In this document: piece after piece, positions 11,971 to 25,445 of the stretch | Layout: each line of letters opens with the position of its first letter | How positions within the stretch are numbered: position 1 is the first letter of the stretch | Source of the DNA: Symbiodinium microadriaticum | Taxonomy: Eukaryota; Sar; Dinophyceae; Suessiales; Symbiodiniaceae | Reading direction: 5' to 3' | DNA length: 64,000 bases | NCBI GenBank assembly: GCA_001939145.1 | Contig: LSRX01000754.1 | Location: forward strand, 149,254 to 213,253 | Position numbers and translations under genes: made by a program | The notes under the pieces: generated by a model | What the model was told of the DNA's origin: nothing | The model's database searches: none | The model's input: only the letters and a program-made list of their open reading frames with translations

Positions 11971-14900
11971 TCAGATGTTGAAGCGACAGAACCGTCCCGC
12001 GGCTTCTATACAAGTGCTGGCCTCAATCAGCTCACGCATGAGTCGCCCCACGACGCCAGCATTTTTGAACTGGTTACCGCTGGTACCGATGGCCATGTAG
12101 AAGCCTCTTCACAGTGTGCACACAGTGTGCACACGTCCGGCCCGAGCCGACTCCGAACTGGCCTGGCAAGGAAGACTTGTCGTAGATGGGAACCCAATCC
12201 TGCCGGCCGTACGGAAACCTTTCTTGCAAGTGCCATTGGACGTGGTGACGTGGAACCTCCGTCACGTCGTAGCAGGCGCTGCAGCCCTGGATGGGAGAAT
12301 GGCACGCAATGATTCAAGATGCGACAACGGTGACTTCATGTGATTTCCGACCTGCGCACTTTGGGAGTCTGGTAGATTCAGCGACGGCATCCGCAGGGCC
12401 AGGCGGTAGACCTGGCGAGGTTTGCTGTAGACCCAGGCAGTGAGCACACATCCTGGAGCACTCTTGGCCGCCTGGTTGGTCCACTGGTCTGTCAAAGTGG
12501 ACAACTCTCTGCCAGGATAGACTGCCTGCGATTGAAATCTGACTGGACTGAAAACTTTGCCCAAGGTTGAGATCCCAAGAACAAGCTGTGCCGAATCTTG
12601 TATCACAACTACGTGCAGCATCGTGTCATGCGGAACTTCGCAGAATTCATGCTAACAACTGAAACCGACAGGTACCGATTGCTTCCTCATGAACGACTTT
12701 GGAAAGGGATCTCGAATCTCGAAGACAACTTCGCGACCTCGGGATCGTCAGGGTAGATGTGGTAGTCCTGCCAGCAGCCCTCTCGTAGCGGCGTGGACGA
12801 ATGGTGCAGGAAGGCGGCGCCTCATCGCACTGCGGCTCGACGCTGCCGACGAGAATTTTGCCACCGACTTCGGGCCTCGCCGGGCTTCGAATCTAGTGCA
12901 GAGGGAGAAAAATCGCAGATACAAAACAACGGGAGCATCACCATGATAGCCTGTGGTTGTGTGCGTGGTGTGCACAACCACAAAGACGTGGAGTGTGAAG
13001 CAAAAACGATAGAGCGACAAAGAGGCTTAGAGAAAGCGAGCAGAAACCGCAAAACCCGTCTTAATGCATGCACCTGTTTACATACATGGATGTACACATA
13101 CAAACAAACATACATACATACTCACTTACAAACATTAAAATATATATGCATACATACAAATGCATGCATATGCATGTCTTACTATACTGTATCATACTAT
13201 ACTACACTGTCTTATATTAGCTAATGTTAGACTATGATGTGCTATCTTGCTCTATTTTGTATGATACTACATGAAATGATATTATATTGTACTGTAGTAT
13301 GTAACCTGTTTCTATTTTCTATCATGTCGCATGAAACTATATCCTGTTATGTTGTATGGTTGTATTGAATATATTAATATGTGTATCATGTATACACTGT
13401 ATATTACATTCTGATATGTTAAAAAATCATGTCATTTTAGATTCTGCTACTGTGCAAGATTATGTTACATTGTATTGTATTCTAGTCACACACACACACA
13501 CACGCACATGCGCTGTCCTGGGGCTACCCTGGACCTTCAATGGGCATCTGCGGGCAACCAGTGCCTGAAGTACACCCCCACGTCCAGGTCGGTGCATATC
13601 AGGCCTGAACGCATTTGCAGGGGTCAGAAGGTGCCAGCCCAGAAGCACGAGTCTTCCGAAACCAGTGCAAGACTGCTGGCAATGCTACTGCATGCTCAAA
13701 ATCAGAGGGGGCCGCCGGCCCATTTGCCAGCTGCCATTGGCTTCTGAAAAGCGTCGCTGTCAAAACCGACCGAGGGATCACTACGCACCGAAATGCCAAG
13801 CTTTCCAGACCCACTTTTCATGGAGTGATCAAGTATGACACACGCTTTCTACTTTTGGAAGTTTTTTCCGCACACCAGATCCCTTGCTTCAACCTTTCCG
13901 AAACCTAAAGATGTTCTGGTCAAACTGAGACAATACACGAATTTCCGTTGAACCAACAAGTTTGGATTAGTTTGGATGCTGTTCTCCGCATGGTGCAAGC
14001 CAGTGAGGCTTGCCGGCGGACGCTCTGACTCTGGCACCGCTAAGCTTCACTGCGCAACAGGACCAATGCAGGCCTGGGCCATCCTCGTCCCAGGAGACGC
14101 CAGGTGGGGGATTGACGTATGCAACCTCCTGGTCTCGTGTGGTTCGCGCTGTTCCCTAGGTGCCAAGTGCTTCAAAAGGAGGCCTGTCGCATTGGTCGGG
14201 TGCTGATGGCCATGTCGTTCTCTGCCGGATCCTCGAAGGCCAGGTGCGTGACCTTCCAGTTTCCGGAACAAACATTTCCTCGAAGCCTGCGTGCTTCGGA
14301 ACTCGCTCGCAAGCCAGCAACAAGTGAAGTGGAAAGGCTGTCATGTCATTGCAACATGTGTTTTTTTGCGTGGCCTGCGCGGAGTGTGGGCCTGCCACAT
14401 TTACGACCACCGGACTGTCGAGCTCCAAGCCGCTGGCGCAGCTGATGCCTGGCGAATCAAAACACCCCAAAACGATCCCACACATACCTGGCGAAGTATC
14501 TATGTGTAAGCTTTGGGATCGCAAGTTCTTTCGACTACAATAGCCTAGCAGCTGTTGAGTCATTGTGCTTCAACGGAGCATTTGCCGTTCGCAGCTGACG
14601 AGCTTCCTCAAGGAGTTGTGCCAACCTCACACAATGTCGTGCTTGCGATGGGGTTGCTGGGCCTCTGAACCTATGTGGCCTCTGTGTGGACTGCTGCCTG
14701 GGACTTTCAGTCGAACGGTTGCCTCTGGTCTTGCGCTTTGTCGTCCCAGCGTCTGTTTCAGAAGATGTCTCGTTCCCCACTCTCTCTACACTGTGATCTC
14801 TGATGCTGCTGGACCCCCCTTTGCTGTGCTGTAGCCGTCTCTTTGTGGTGGTCACGGTAGTCCATGTCGAGCACCATGCGAAAGCCACTCAAGCATCCCC

Positions 14901-15414
14901 GATGGGTGTTGACAGGTGACACTACCCAACACTAGGAACAACTCAGCACATTGACATGCTCCCGAGCTGAGCTTTCGTTTGCCTCCTGTCATGTCTCTCT
15001 ACAGCAGCTTTTGTGAGCTCCTCCACGAGTTCAGGTTGGTCAGCAGTTCACCGGTTGGGGTTTAGGGGCGTGCAGACGTAACAAGGTTACGGTCGCTGCC
15101 GTTCTGAGCTCAGGAACCACAGCGCTCTCGTCTAAGGACTCTGTGCTTCCTGGTTTGAGGTCCCCGTCTAGCAAGAGAACTCAGCGGGAACAACAGACAC
15201 AGAGGCAGGGGGCAACAACACGAATAGGGGGGGACTGTCACTCTTATTGCTGGTGCCTGCCAAGCGTCCAGCCCCGACTCTAAAAAGTTGGAACGTATCA
15301 CTCTCTCTCTCTTGCTTGCTTGCTTGCACGCCGTTTGGAGAACGAGGTTCCCCTCGCTCCCCTGCGCTCACGCGCTACGGCACTGTCTGTCGTTTGTTGG
15401 TCAGAGACTGCGCG

Positions 15415-15447
<33 letters not shown>

Positions 15448-18400
15448 CGGGCCGAAGGCTCATCAATGATCTTTGTCGTGGGCTTTTCCCTTTTTGGGCG
15501 GCCCGGCTGATCCCTCTTTGCTTTGCCCGTAGCTGGCATTTCCAGCTGCCGAAGCACGATGGAGGGGCTGAAGAATAATTAATTGCTTTCCCAGTAGGCA
15601 AACAAGCCGGCCATCTATGCTGCTGCTCCCTTGTCGAGTCACTCCTTGTGGGGTGTCGATTGCTTCCGACGGCTTATCGCCGTTGCGATCCGCTCTGCAG
15701 CGCACACAAGCCTGTCGCAGAACAGACACGAATCAACGAAGCAGTGAAGAGTAAAATCATAGGCGTCGGGTGAAAAACTTGCAATAAATCACTACTCTGT
15801 GAAACTCGTGCTCACGGCTCTCTTGTAGTCTGCTACCGAAGTTTTCCAATGTAGGGTGTGGATGTTATTCACGGTCGCGTTGATCAAGTCACGATCAGGC
15901 GAAGGGCTCCCCGGCACTGAGTGCGAACCTGGTGGTTCCCTGGCACCGCCCACTGAGGCAAAGGCTGCCGAGTGCACTCATGAAGGGCGTGTAAGTGTCC
16001 CCGCCACTCCTCGTCGAAGAACCACATCTCACCTCTTGTTCAGTCTTGCCGTCTTGCCGCACCCCAAGGAGCGCAGGTGTGCGCCCATCGAGCCCGGGGT
16101 CCAGGACATCGAGACAGTAGCTGACTCTCTTCGTCTTCTTGTTCTTCTTCTTCTCACTCCGTCTTTGCGTTTGTGAGAAATATTGAGAAATGAAAAATGA
16201 AGCAGCAGCTGGTCAAAGAACAGCCACTCGCCTCAAGCAATCGGAGCCGGGCACCTGCAACTCGTCCGCCGACCCGGCGGATGGCAGTGACTGTCTCACC
16301 TCCGAGCCCACGTCAGAAACTTTGCTGCAAAGGACGGCACGCAGCCCCGAAGCCACGCAGGAAACGTCTGTGGGGAAGCTTCGGCCCGAGCCGAACCGAA
16401 ACTCTGCACGCCCCGTCGCCTGCACGTGAGAAAAAAGGCTGAACAAGGGCTCGAAATTCTTTACTATCGGGCTGTCCAGGAGGAGGGACCTCGCCAGTGG
16501 CAGGAGTCACATGCGATGACAATCCGAGTTTGACCAAAAAGCGCTGCGAGTGATTGTCGATTACTCCGGCATGCTCCGGCCTCGGCTGCAGTCTGCAGGT
16601 TTCGGGCCGCGAGCATTGGGTCGCTGACATAGCCTCGCCAATTTGCCAAGGAGGTGCACTGTTCTTTTCCCGTGGCCGACTCTAACAGCGTTGCGACCAG
16701 AGCGCACCTGCCATGGGGAAGAACACTCCACCCGAAATGTCCTTCCCTCTGGGCTCGCCGAAAGCATCATCATCAATACGCACCTTCGAGCAGTCACCAC
16801 TGACTCTGCAGCAACGAACTGCAGCCCGACAAGTGCTTCATGAACCTGTGACTCGTACTTTGCCATTCTGTGGCCTTCCGCGTCCCTCACACACAAGGCT
16901 ATGGCGGGAAAGGGAGGGTTGCCTGAACCGGACCCATTTGTGTTTCCCGCTGCTCTTTTTTGTGAGTGTGTGTGTGGGGAACCCAAACTACAACGAGATG
17001 TTCTAGCGGCACACTTTCCTTTCCTTCAGAGTGTGCAAGAGGCCCACGGGCTTACTTTCTGGCGTGGGCCAGCGAAGCTCCGGATTGCAAGCTAGTATAT
17101 GAAGATGGGACGCCATCTTCATGTACCTGCAGTTTTGCTTGTGACATCCTTCTTGTTTACGCTGTGCATGGTTCAAAGTCGCTGTTGCTGCCAGGTTGCT
17201 GGTCACAGGTGATGCTTGGCTCATCTTGGCTTATCAGTTCTATGAAATCGGTAGCAAGGCAACCTGAGCCTATTGAGAGACCTCCCATACAACATGTTCT
17301 CGCGAGTTCTCGGTTGAGCTTCAATGAGCTCAAGTCTGAGTGTTGATCACACACCTGAGATCTGCACACCAGGGCTTGCCTGGAGTTCGAAAGAGTGTGT
17401 GTGTCTGTGTGTGGGTGTGTGGGTGGGTGGGTGTGTGGGTGTGTGTGTGTGTGTGTGTGTCTGNNNNNNNNNNNNNNNNNNNNNNNNNNNNNNNNNNNNN
17501 NNNNNNNNNNNNNNNNNNNNNNNNNCGGGCGGGCGGGCGTGCGCGTGCGTGCGCGTGCGTGCGTGTGCGTGTCTCCGATGCTTTCGTTTGTCACGACCAA
17601 GAGGCAGCTCTCCAGAAAACCACCCAGAAGGGATGACTTGCGTCTGTACACGAGTCTGAAAGCCGTCGCTGCTGTATGGTATTTCTGAACGTCGCTTCCG
17701 ACAACCCTGCCTGGGGGCCATAGCTCTGGAGATCAAAGTTCAACCTCCTCATCACTTCTGGTGCCTGCACGGATCAGCAAGCCTCAACAAAAAGTCAGGA
17801 CTTGAAGATCGAGCTTAGCCGCATAGCCAAACTCCTGCCTCCCAGTGCTCGTATGGCAGCCCGACCGCGTCGTGGCTTGCAATCTTGTGGCAGCTGGGGT
17901 TAATGCCGGACTGTCTCATCTCTTTAGTCACTAGTCTATTGTAGCTTCTCAGAGCGCAGCCCCCACTGCCAGTGCCGAGACAGACTGTGAGTGTGTACTC
18001 TCAAAGAACCTGCAATCAGCAGCCAAGCAAATGGCCACTCGGTCGAGGAACTGCTGCGAAGCCTGACCAGAAAAGCCGCCTTAACTGTCTTAACTAATAG
18101 AGCAGAATTTGACAGGCTTCTGTGCGGTCCAACTCCGTCCTCCGACCGCAGCACCAATGCACCGCAGCGACGCAATCGGGCGAGCCCGTGAGGATCCTGA
18201 CTCGTAGCCACACGTCCGGTCGGGGTTTTCAGCATCGAGTGCCAGGTGATGGGTTTGGGGAATCCTCAACCACAGCGTTACTCGTTGCTCGTCGTTGGCG
18301 TGCGCGTCTATCGGTGCGGCAATTGATCATTCTCGTGCCTTAAGCTCCTACTGCATCAAATGACGAACTTGAGCTACCACAAGCAGGGGTCCACTTGATG

Positions 18401-21400
18401 CTGCTATTGAACGAAGCTGCATCATGCCACTTTTGCTCACATCGCACGCTGCGTGACTGCAAGCCACGCATTCGTGCACTGCACTGGCAATCCACTGATT
18501 AAAGCGGGGACTGTGCACCAATGCAATTGAGCATGGACAATCCGAGAAGATTACGGGAAGCTTTTCCCAAACTGCACGATGTCCATTCCTGAAAGAAGAA
18601 CAGGGTGGACTGCTTGAGTTCTAGTGACGTCAGGGCGTACCCTCACGCCGGTGCCAAGAGTCTGACTTTCTCCTTCCATCCTCTTTCGCAAAAGGGCTGT
18701 TCAAAAGGAGTCACACTCATGGCACGCCATGAAACACAAACACACACACACACACACACATATCATCATCATCTCCACATGAACCCGCAATGTCTCTCAG
18801 GTGCAAGGCTAGTCTGGCCTGCTGAACTACTGAGCTCTGGCGCTGGCTGTGCCCTTGGAGACAGTCCAGGCTAGCGCTGACGATGCAGCGGGCTAGACAG
18901 CACCAGGTCTGGGCAAAGTGTCACAAAGGTGCAACAGGCATGTCTTCCGCCAATTCATCTCCATCTCCATCCAAATCACCTAGGACTTTGCAGATGTTTC
19001 GACTCGACTCGGTGCAGTGACAAATCGAATCCTTGATTGTAACTGTCCCGCTTTGCCGCCTGCTTCCTGCCAAATCTCCGGGTCGAATCTCTGAAGCCAG
19101 GCGTGTGCCATGGTGGACATGTGATTGGACACCTCAGGTGTTGGGGTGGGCTGACGTCGCGGGCGGCTATGAGCTCGATTTATAAATGCGACGGTGCCTG
19201 CACTCCTCTGTGCATGCCTATCACAGCCATGCTGCTTAAGAATAGTGTTCGTCTCCACCAAAGTTAAACGTGCCAGCTTTAACCAGGCCGCTTCCTCGTC
19301 GGAATCGTCTTTGAGCTTCTGCCCGCGTTGATCCATGACCTCACCGAGACCACTCAACTCCTGTTGGCGGGGAACACATGGCTGCGTCGTGCAGCTGATC
19401 CATGCGACTACGTAGATCACACAAAGAAGTGACAACGCAGCCCAGCCGCCGCAGTGTATGTGCGTGCAATGCAGCGGACAGAACCATCTGTGACACGGCA
19501 CCTGTGCAGCAAGAACCCAAGAGTCTCATGTCCGCGGAGCTTGCTCCACACTCAAAAGCTGATATGATGGACAGCGTAGGGCATAGGGCATCCACACCAC
19601 GGACACAAGCAAAGCGATCTCTGCAGAGGCGCTCGACCAAGCAGTCCACGTGCCGCCGGCCATCTAACTGAAGCCGTTCGTACTCCTCGATAGTGTGAAG
19701 TCGAGATGTTCAGTTAAACTCCAAAACACCCTGCGGCTTGGAGCTTGAACATGCTTGAACCTTAAGCCTTATCCGGATCCGTTGCCTATTTTCCCTGAGC
19801 CTTAGCTCAGCACACGCATCCACTTTCAGCATCAGCCTCGAGAGACTCCCCACCCATTGCAGAGGCCGCAAGCTGTGCAGCTGGAGCGGCTGCCTGCCCG
19901 GAAGAGTCTCTTGTCCCGTTTGCTGGTGTTGAGTTCTCCTCAAATTTGCCTCCGAAGCCAGGATTAGCAACGGTGGCAGGCGGCCTTGCCTGAAGTGATG
20001 GAAGTACTCAGCAGTAGGGGTTAGGGTCATGATGATGATGATGATGATGATGAGGATGATGTTGTAAGGCATGCAAAAACGCCACGGATGATGAGCCTAC
20101 ATGACCGTGCTACGTAGGAGAATAACATAGAATAGCAGCTACAACGGACAATGTCCTGCAGTCAGAAAGACAATCCGGAAAGAGGAAGCCCTACACGTCC
20201 AGGCTCTGTGCTTTCTAACTCTCGGCGGGAGTTTTCAAGACCTTTTCTCGGGTCTCGCGACAGCACCGTCTGTTACACTAGGAGCCTTGTATGTGAACTT
20301 GAGCGAGCTCGTAGCTCGTAGAAGCGTAGATTGGCCGAGAGGCTCCGAAGCCCGCTGAAGCGGAGAAAGGTCCTTTCACGGAGAGCTGCATGCTTCAGAT
20401 GAGGTGTCCGCGCCCAGGCCAAGTATGCCCGAGTCACTTCAGCATCGCTAAACTGCTAAACAAATTGAAGGTGGCATGGAGATATCGGGCTTGCAACTCC
20501 TCGTCGTCGATCGTCATTGCTCCTTCACAAATGCAGGAGGACCTTACTCTCAGCAGCACAAGTTGGCCGCATGCGACTGCTTGGATGGTGTCAACCGGTT
20601 TCAGGCCCGATTGCAGACCAGGCGACAAGGAGCTCAGAGCCCAGATTGCCTGCAAACAGCATTCCGCTCAGCGAGTATCGGAACGGTGCTTGAAAAAAAC
20701 CCTTCGCATTGTTCCATGTTTCGCCTCCCGCGCCCGAACATCACGGCAGGCTGAAGCTGCAAAAAGCCGCAAGATTGTGCTGGCACCTGACATGGAACGA
20801 CAGCATCTTCCTGATGCCTTCGCCCCTCAGCAGCCCGCCACAAACTCTTCCTCTCTGCCTCTCTCAGTCCCCCCGCTCCCTCTCTCCCTCCCCTGAGCAC
20901 CTCAAGGACTCTTGCTTGCAAGCTGGAGTAGAACACTAACCAGACCTGGTCTGTTTAGTGTGAAACTCCGTGCTGACTTTTGGCCTGCCGATCGCGATAA
21001 ATGTGGAAGACCGAAAGGGCGGGAGCCGCAGCAACCAGCAAGACGACAAAGGTGCAAGTGGCACTGGACTCCAGCTCTGAGCACGTGGATGTCGACGTCG
21101 AGGAGGACTACACGAGTCTTTAGACTGTTGGCATTTCGGGATGCGTCTCGAAACTTTTCGGGTTGTCGGACATGGGCCTGCACCCCGGACATTGGAATGT
21201 GCCTCGGTGCCTTTTGGGTTTGACGTAACATAGAATTGAGCTTTGTTGCTGCCTGAACCCCGGTTGAATATTGGTGACCCTCAAGCTTTGGTATGCACCT
21301 CGTGACATTGGATTTTGGGTCTTGTTGCTGTTCGGTTTTGCTTTTGGTTCGAACACTGCCGTTCATTCTTGGCGCAGCTGTTTTAATTGCATCTTCCGCC

Positions 21401-24400
21401 TCCCCGAGGCGGTTGTGTGCGCGACCACTCCCGAATCTGCGCTACGGAGAACTAAAGTTGCGTTGTGTCGTGTTGTTGAAAATCGTGCATGAAACATGCA
21501 GGGGCATCAGGCCCATCATACCTACCTGACGCGGTGTGCACCTGCAAAGTTTGCCTGTGACATCTTCTTAATTGCCGTACATGGTGCATATACTCGCTGT
21601 TGCTGCTATGTTTAATTCAATCTGCAACAGGATTGGGCCAGGACCCAGCCAAGGTCGCTGTCATCTCCGACGACAGGCTCCAGCACCCTCTCTCTTCCGC
21701 TCTCTCCCTCCCTCCCCCGTCCTTCCCGTAAGTCTACAAGGGCATCTAATGCCAGCCCCCGCTCATCTTTCCACGGCCGGCCTTGTCTCTGGCCGTAGAG
21801 GTGGTAAGGAGGAGGAAAATTGCCTGTTTAGGACACGGTTCCCCTCCATGTGTGCTCTCTGAATCCGCTTTAGTAAGGCACCCAAAAAAGGTGTGTGCAG
21901 TCGAATGCGTGCCAAGCTGCGGGATTGCAAATACGCCAAGGCTGCTAAAATATCTGAGACCTCGTCAAGTTCCATGAGGTAGCAACGCAAGGGGGTCCTG
22001 GAGCCTTGAAACCGTTCCCATGCGTCTCCACACAGCCAACAGATACAGAGAGAGGAAGAGAGAAAGAGACAGACACAGACCGACAGGCAGGCAGGAAGGC
22101 AGGCTGTCAGGCACACAATCACACACGCAGACACAGAGTCCTACGAAGGCATTTCCATGAACTGCACTTTTCTTTTCGATCCCAGCCGCTCGGCGGCCGA
22201 GTGCCTGCGGTCCAGGAAGAGCGTGAACCGCTTTGCCAGAAAGAGTTGCGTAACCGGCCTTCCCGAGACGGTTGCACCGATCATCGAAGAAGGAATCCAA
22301 GAGCCTGCAAAGCGCAAACGGAAAGCCGCGAGGCGCTCTGCTTGGAATGCCGAAATTCACTTCTGCGTCACTCGGAAGGAAATTTGACCACAAGTTTCTG
22401 CCAGGGCACACGGCTGTGAAACCGAGGCCTGGCCGAGAGAGTAGTGCAACCGGTGTATGGGAGTGCAACCGAGCATAGAGCATTCTCCACAAATTAGGCG
22501 GTGCTTGGGATTGGGAGGGCCTCGCAATGCCAATCCCAGGGCCGTGGCGCCACCAGGCGTGGCCCCGTCTCAGAGCGCGCAGGCTTGCGAAGCTTGAAGC
22601 TTTGACAATGTCTTGCATCCCGCTCTCCGAGAACATCTGCAGACTGGATGGCAACGGGTCGACGATGGACCCTGAAAGTCTCGCCTTTGCTGCGGTTGCC
22701 AAGCCAGTCCTCCTGAGCTTCGTGGACGGGAGAGGCGGCACAATGACACGGTCAACTGTACTGCTGGTAGACATCAATGCTGGTGCTACGGTCCTACAGA
22801 CTCTTCGACAAGCCCGCGGAGTAAGGTGCACAGTATGGCCGCATCCCGACCAAAAATGCATACACGACATCACTGCTGTCTGAAAGGACACCTCCCAGAA
22901 CATCGCATGCTGCCATCCGAAGGAAATCTGCACTGGCGGCCGGTCACTGCTGTAGCGGTACGCATTCACAGCCCAAATGGATGGTCCTGTTGTTCACCAT
23001 GCAGAATGAGCACCGTGCCGCTGCCTGGAACCTCTGCCCAGGAGGAGCATGCGCACTAGCTCTCTTGACAAAAAATGAGATCGGCATGGCCAGAACTTTG
23101 TTAGAGACTCTTGACTGAGGTATGACTGTTTCTGCTGTCCGGACTACATGCATTCCTGCTGAGACCTCCCGTTGCGCTCAAATTGCCGACACTTCATCTG
23201 CAAGCTGTAGTGCAACTTGCTTTGATTCTCCAACCTTGCCTTCGGCAGAAGTGGGAAAAGCCGAATCTCAGCGCGGGCACACAGACACACACTATGTGGC
23301 CACATATGCATAAGCCTGTGCTGTGTGCATATAAAAACCATATACACATACGAGTAGGTAGGTGTCTGCAACAACGAAGAATGGAGTGGTAAGGAATTAA
23401 GGCTTAAGGCATGCACTGTTTGCTTGCAATGTGCAATGCACTCGGAGACTCGTGCACTTTGCAGCCCGTGGATATTCTCGCAAGCAACGGAACCCTGCAA
23501 GCCCTGAGACGGCCCCCCACTCTATGCTCGTCGTAAAAAACCCTTGCTTGACATCGAACCCGGGCTATAGAAGATGAGCACTTTGACCCGAGGTGTGCTC
23601 AGGCCCATGCCGTGCCCAGGGGCTGGGGAAGCCGAACGCCCCGGCCTGCAGCTTGCTGCTGCTCAGTTCTTGGATTGTCATGACTGCAACACGCGACGAT
23701 CTTCCGCAGGCTGTCTAGTCAAGCTTTTGGTTACACAGAGCACTACCCAAAGCCATGTCAATGTTGCTCAACGTCGCTGGCGCCTAGACGGGGTTCAAGG
23801 TCGTCCAGGACGCTCTCAGCCATGTGAAAGATGGCTGTGTTCCGTTTAACCTATCTAAGACGTGATGCACTCATGCAGCTTTTCACAAGAATTTATACTT
23901 GGCTGATTGTCTGATGCATGGTGTCTGCACTGCCGAAACCTTGCATGATTTCTTGAATTGAATTTCATAGTCATGGTCGGCTGGTCGGCTGCCGCTGTCG
24001 GCTGGCCGTCCTCTTGAATGGGACAGCTGCGGCAATACACACTTCCAACCTGCCAATTGCTGGGCTCCTTCATGCTGTGCCGTGTGCCCTGCAGATGTTC
24101 CCGACATGATGACCTGCGGTGTGCCATTGCCCCATGTCAGGTGTCTTGTGCCTTCACACCGATATGTTCCTCCCAGTTGTCGAAGTAGGTATAGCCCTCC
24201 TGAGATGCTCGGAGATGCTCGGAGGCTCCGACTCAGCACCGCTCCCCAGGACTGCGGCCATGCTACACGTTCTGAACCTGCGGACAGGATGCCCAGGCAA
24301 ATCTCACGCTATCCAGCAAGCTGTACCTCACTTGCTCGAGGCAGAGACGAAGGTGATGCCCCATGGCTTCACCCGGAGCTGGCTTCACCCGGAGCTGCAA

Positions 24401-24946
24401 ACCGAGAAGGTCTGAAAGGGAACGGAACTGAGGTTCGCACATCGTGCGGCAAATGCCGGAAGAGTAGCCTGGATGGATGGATGCATGGATGCATGGATGG
24501 ATGGACGAGTGGACGGATGGATGGAGTGGAAGAAATGGAGGTTGACTTGCTGTGGTGACCAGACAGCAGAACAGCCAGCAACCTCTTCCAGCTCAAGGCA
24601 TGGAGCATGAGTAGCGAGCTAAATGAAGAATGTGCGCCGTGTACGCACCTGTCGAGCCCTGACCGGCTCCAGGAAGCTTGTCGACGTTGAGCGTGCGCCT
24701 TACGAGTTTGGACACTTCTCGGCTTCTCCAGGCCCAATGCAAGAAGCTGATGCAAGGTGTCAAAGGTCATGGCCTAGAATCTGACATCAGTCTCTGACAC
24801 TTGCCACAAGCACCGGCTGCAAAGTTTTTGCCAATCAGAACCAACAGCCACCAATGGGGCCCGCACCAGCCGTTGCGAGAAAGCTCGGTCGCAATGGAAT
24901 TTCCAATCACCCCTGCGCCAATGATGATGGCATCCTTGTGGCATTT
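11971..24946 (-). CDS. FAD-dependent oxidoreductase, DAO family
   Basis: About 24 short exons. FAD Rossmann exon 24946-24867 ([20 protein letters not shown]), then 24698-24649 ([16 protein letters not shown]), 24468-24441 ([10 protein letters not shown]), 24326-24293, 24199-24152 ([16 protein letters not shown]), a 6-kb intron, 18196-18140 ([14 protein letters not shown]), 18062-18036, 17883-17835 ([10 protein letters not shown]), 17754-17711 ([10 protein letters not shown]), 16783-16708 ([20 protein letters not shown]), 16633-16576 ([18 protein letters not shown]), 16543-16511, 14432-14375 ([12 protein letters not shown]), 14252-14184 ([10 protein letters not shown]), 14128-14074, 13604-13565 (TDLDVGVYF), 12875-12821 ([16 protein letters not shown]), 12767-12738, 12504-12472 (TDQWTNQ), 12411-12352, 12286-12257, 12199-12163 ([12 protein letters not shown]) and 12104-11971 ([18 protein letters not shown] to the stop). 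Phases carry across nearly all junctions. The family oxidises amines or amino acids such as sarcosine or dimethylglycine; the substrate is unknown. The first exon and one exon between 16.5 and 14.4 kb were not found. Confidence 0.95.
12412..12471 (-). other. 60-nt stop-free GC-AG intron in the FAD oxidoreductase gene
   Basis: Lies between exons 12504-12472 (ends TDQWTNQ) and 12411-12352 (starts VYRLALRMP), which are contiguous in the protein family. It starts with GC, ends with AG, is 3 x 20 nt long and has no in-frame stop, so retention would insert 20 residues without breaking the frame. Confidence 0.8.
13061..13480. repeat. AT-rich low-complexity tract inside an intron
   Basis: Degenerate CATA, TACTATAC and TGTATTGTAT motifs, ending in a (CA)n run at about 13485-13505. 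It lies in the FAD oxidoreductase intron between 12875 and 13565. Confidence 0.7.
15301..15444. repeat. (CT)n and CTTG microsatellites
   Basis: A short CT/CTTG tract at about 15301-15330 and a (CT)n run at about 15414-15444, in an intron of the FAD oxidoreductase gene. Confidence 0.8.
17395..17570. repeat. (GT)n microsatellite interrupted by an assembly gap
   Basis: GT/GGGT repeats run to 17463, followed by 62 undetermined bases (17464-17525), then GGGC and GTGC repeats. The true length of this intronic repeat is unknown. Confidence 0.9.
20024..20055. repeat. (ATG)n microsatellite
   Basis: About nine ATG units in the 6-kb intron of the FAD oxidoreductase gene (24151-18197). This intron also holds purine-rich (22040-22080) and CT-rich (20850-20895, 21685-21730) tracts. 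Confidence 0.85.
24470..24525. repeat. (GGAT)n microsatellite
   Basis: GGAT/GCAT tetranucleotide repeats that abut the 28-nt exon 24468-24441 of the FAD oxidoreductase gene. The repeat lies just upstream of that exon's 3' splice site. Confidence 0.85.
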
Positions 24947-25254
24947 CTGTTGCTGATTTCAGAAACTCGCGTGGGCAGGCTCTTAAGCTGAACTTTCGAT
25001 CAGTCATTCGATCAAATCAAGCATGAAACGTCAAGCCCTGCATTGTACTGAGGAAACTTGGGCCCACACGTAGCTGTTAAGTTTCCTGCAATCAGGGCAC
25101 GGATACCCACTTGCAGTCTTCCCCAAATTCCCGCTTGACCGCATGGCATGAGCTGATACAGCAAGGATTCGTTGCACGCATGCTTGATCTGCATATTCGT
25201 AGGATCACCCTCTGCTTGCCGACTCATGGATTCGTGCCGCAAGCCATGACATCA

Positions 25255-25364
25255 TCGAGTGAGGGAGGGAGGGACAGGGACAGGGGCAGAGACGCAGAGA
25301 GAGACGGAAGATGCAAGCAGGGAAGGAGAGATACGGCGAGAGACAGCGAGAAGATAGGAAAACG

Positions 25365-25432
<68 letters not shown>

Positions 25433-25445
25433 GTGTGTGTGTATG
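25255..25445. repeat. Purine-rich tract, (GA)n and (GT)n
   Basis: AGGG/GAGA-rich sequence leading into (GA)n at about 25370-25394 and (GT)n at about 25395-25442. It sits between the FAD oxidoreductase gene and the medium-chain dehydrogenase gene upstream of it. Confidence 0.9.

Noticed and set aside
22527-22883. 118-aa plus-strand ORF with coding-like composition
   Set aside because: Inside the FAD oxidoreductase intron on the other strand; no family motif, so not called.
21965-22969. 334-aa minus-strand ORF
   Set aside because: Lies in the large intron of the FAD oxidoreductase gene, ends in translated CT repeat, and shows no conserved motif.
23880-23960. Minus-strand piece reading ARFRQC, first thought to be an FAD oxidoreductase exon
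   Set aside because: The segment at 18196-18140 ([14 protein letters not shown]) fits the family and the splice phase much better.
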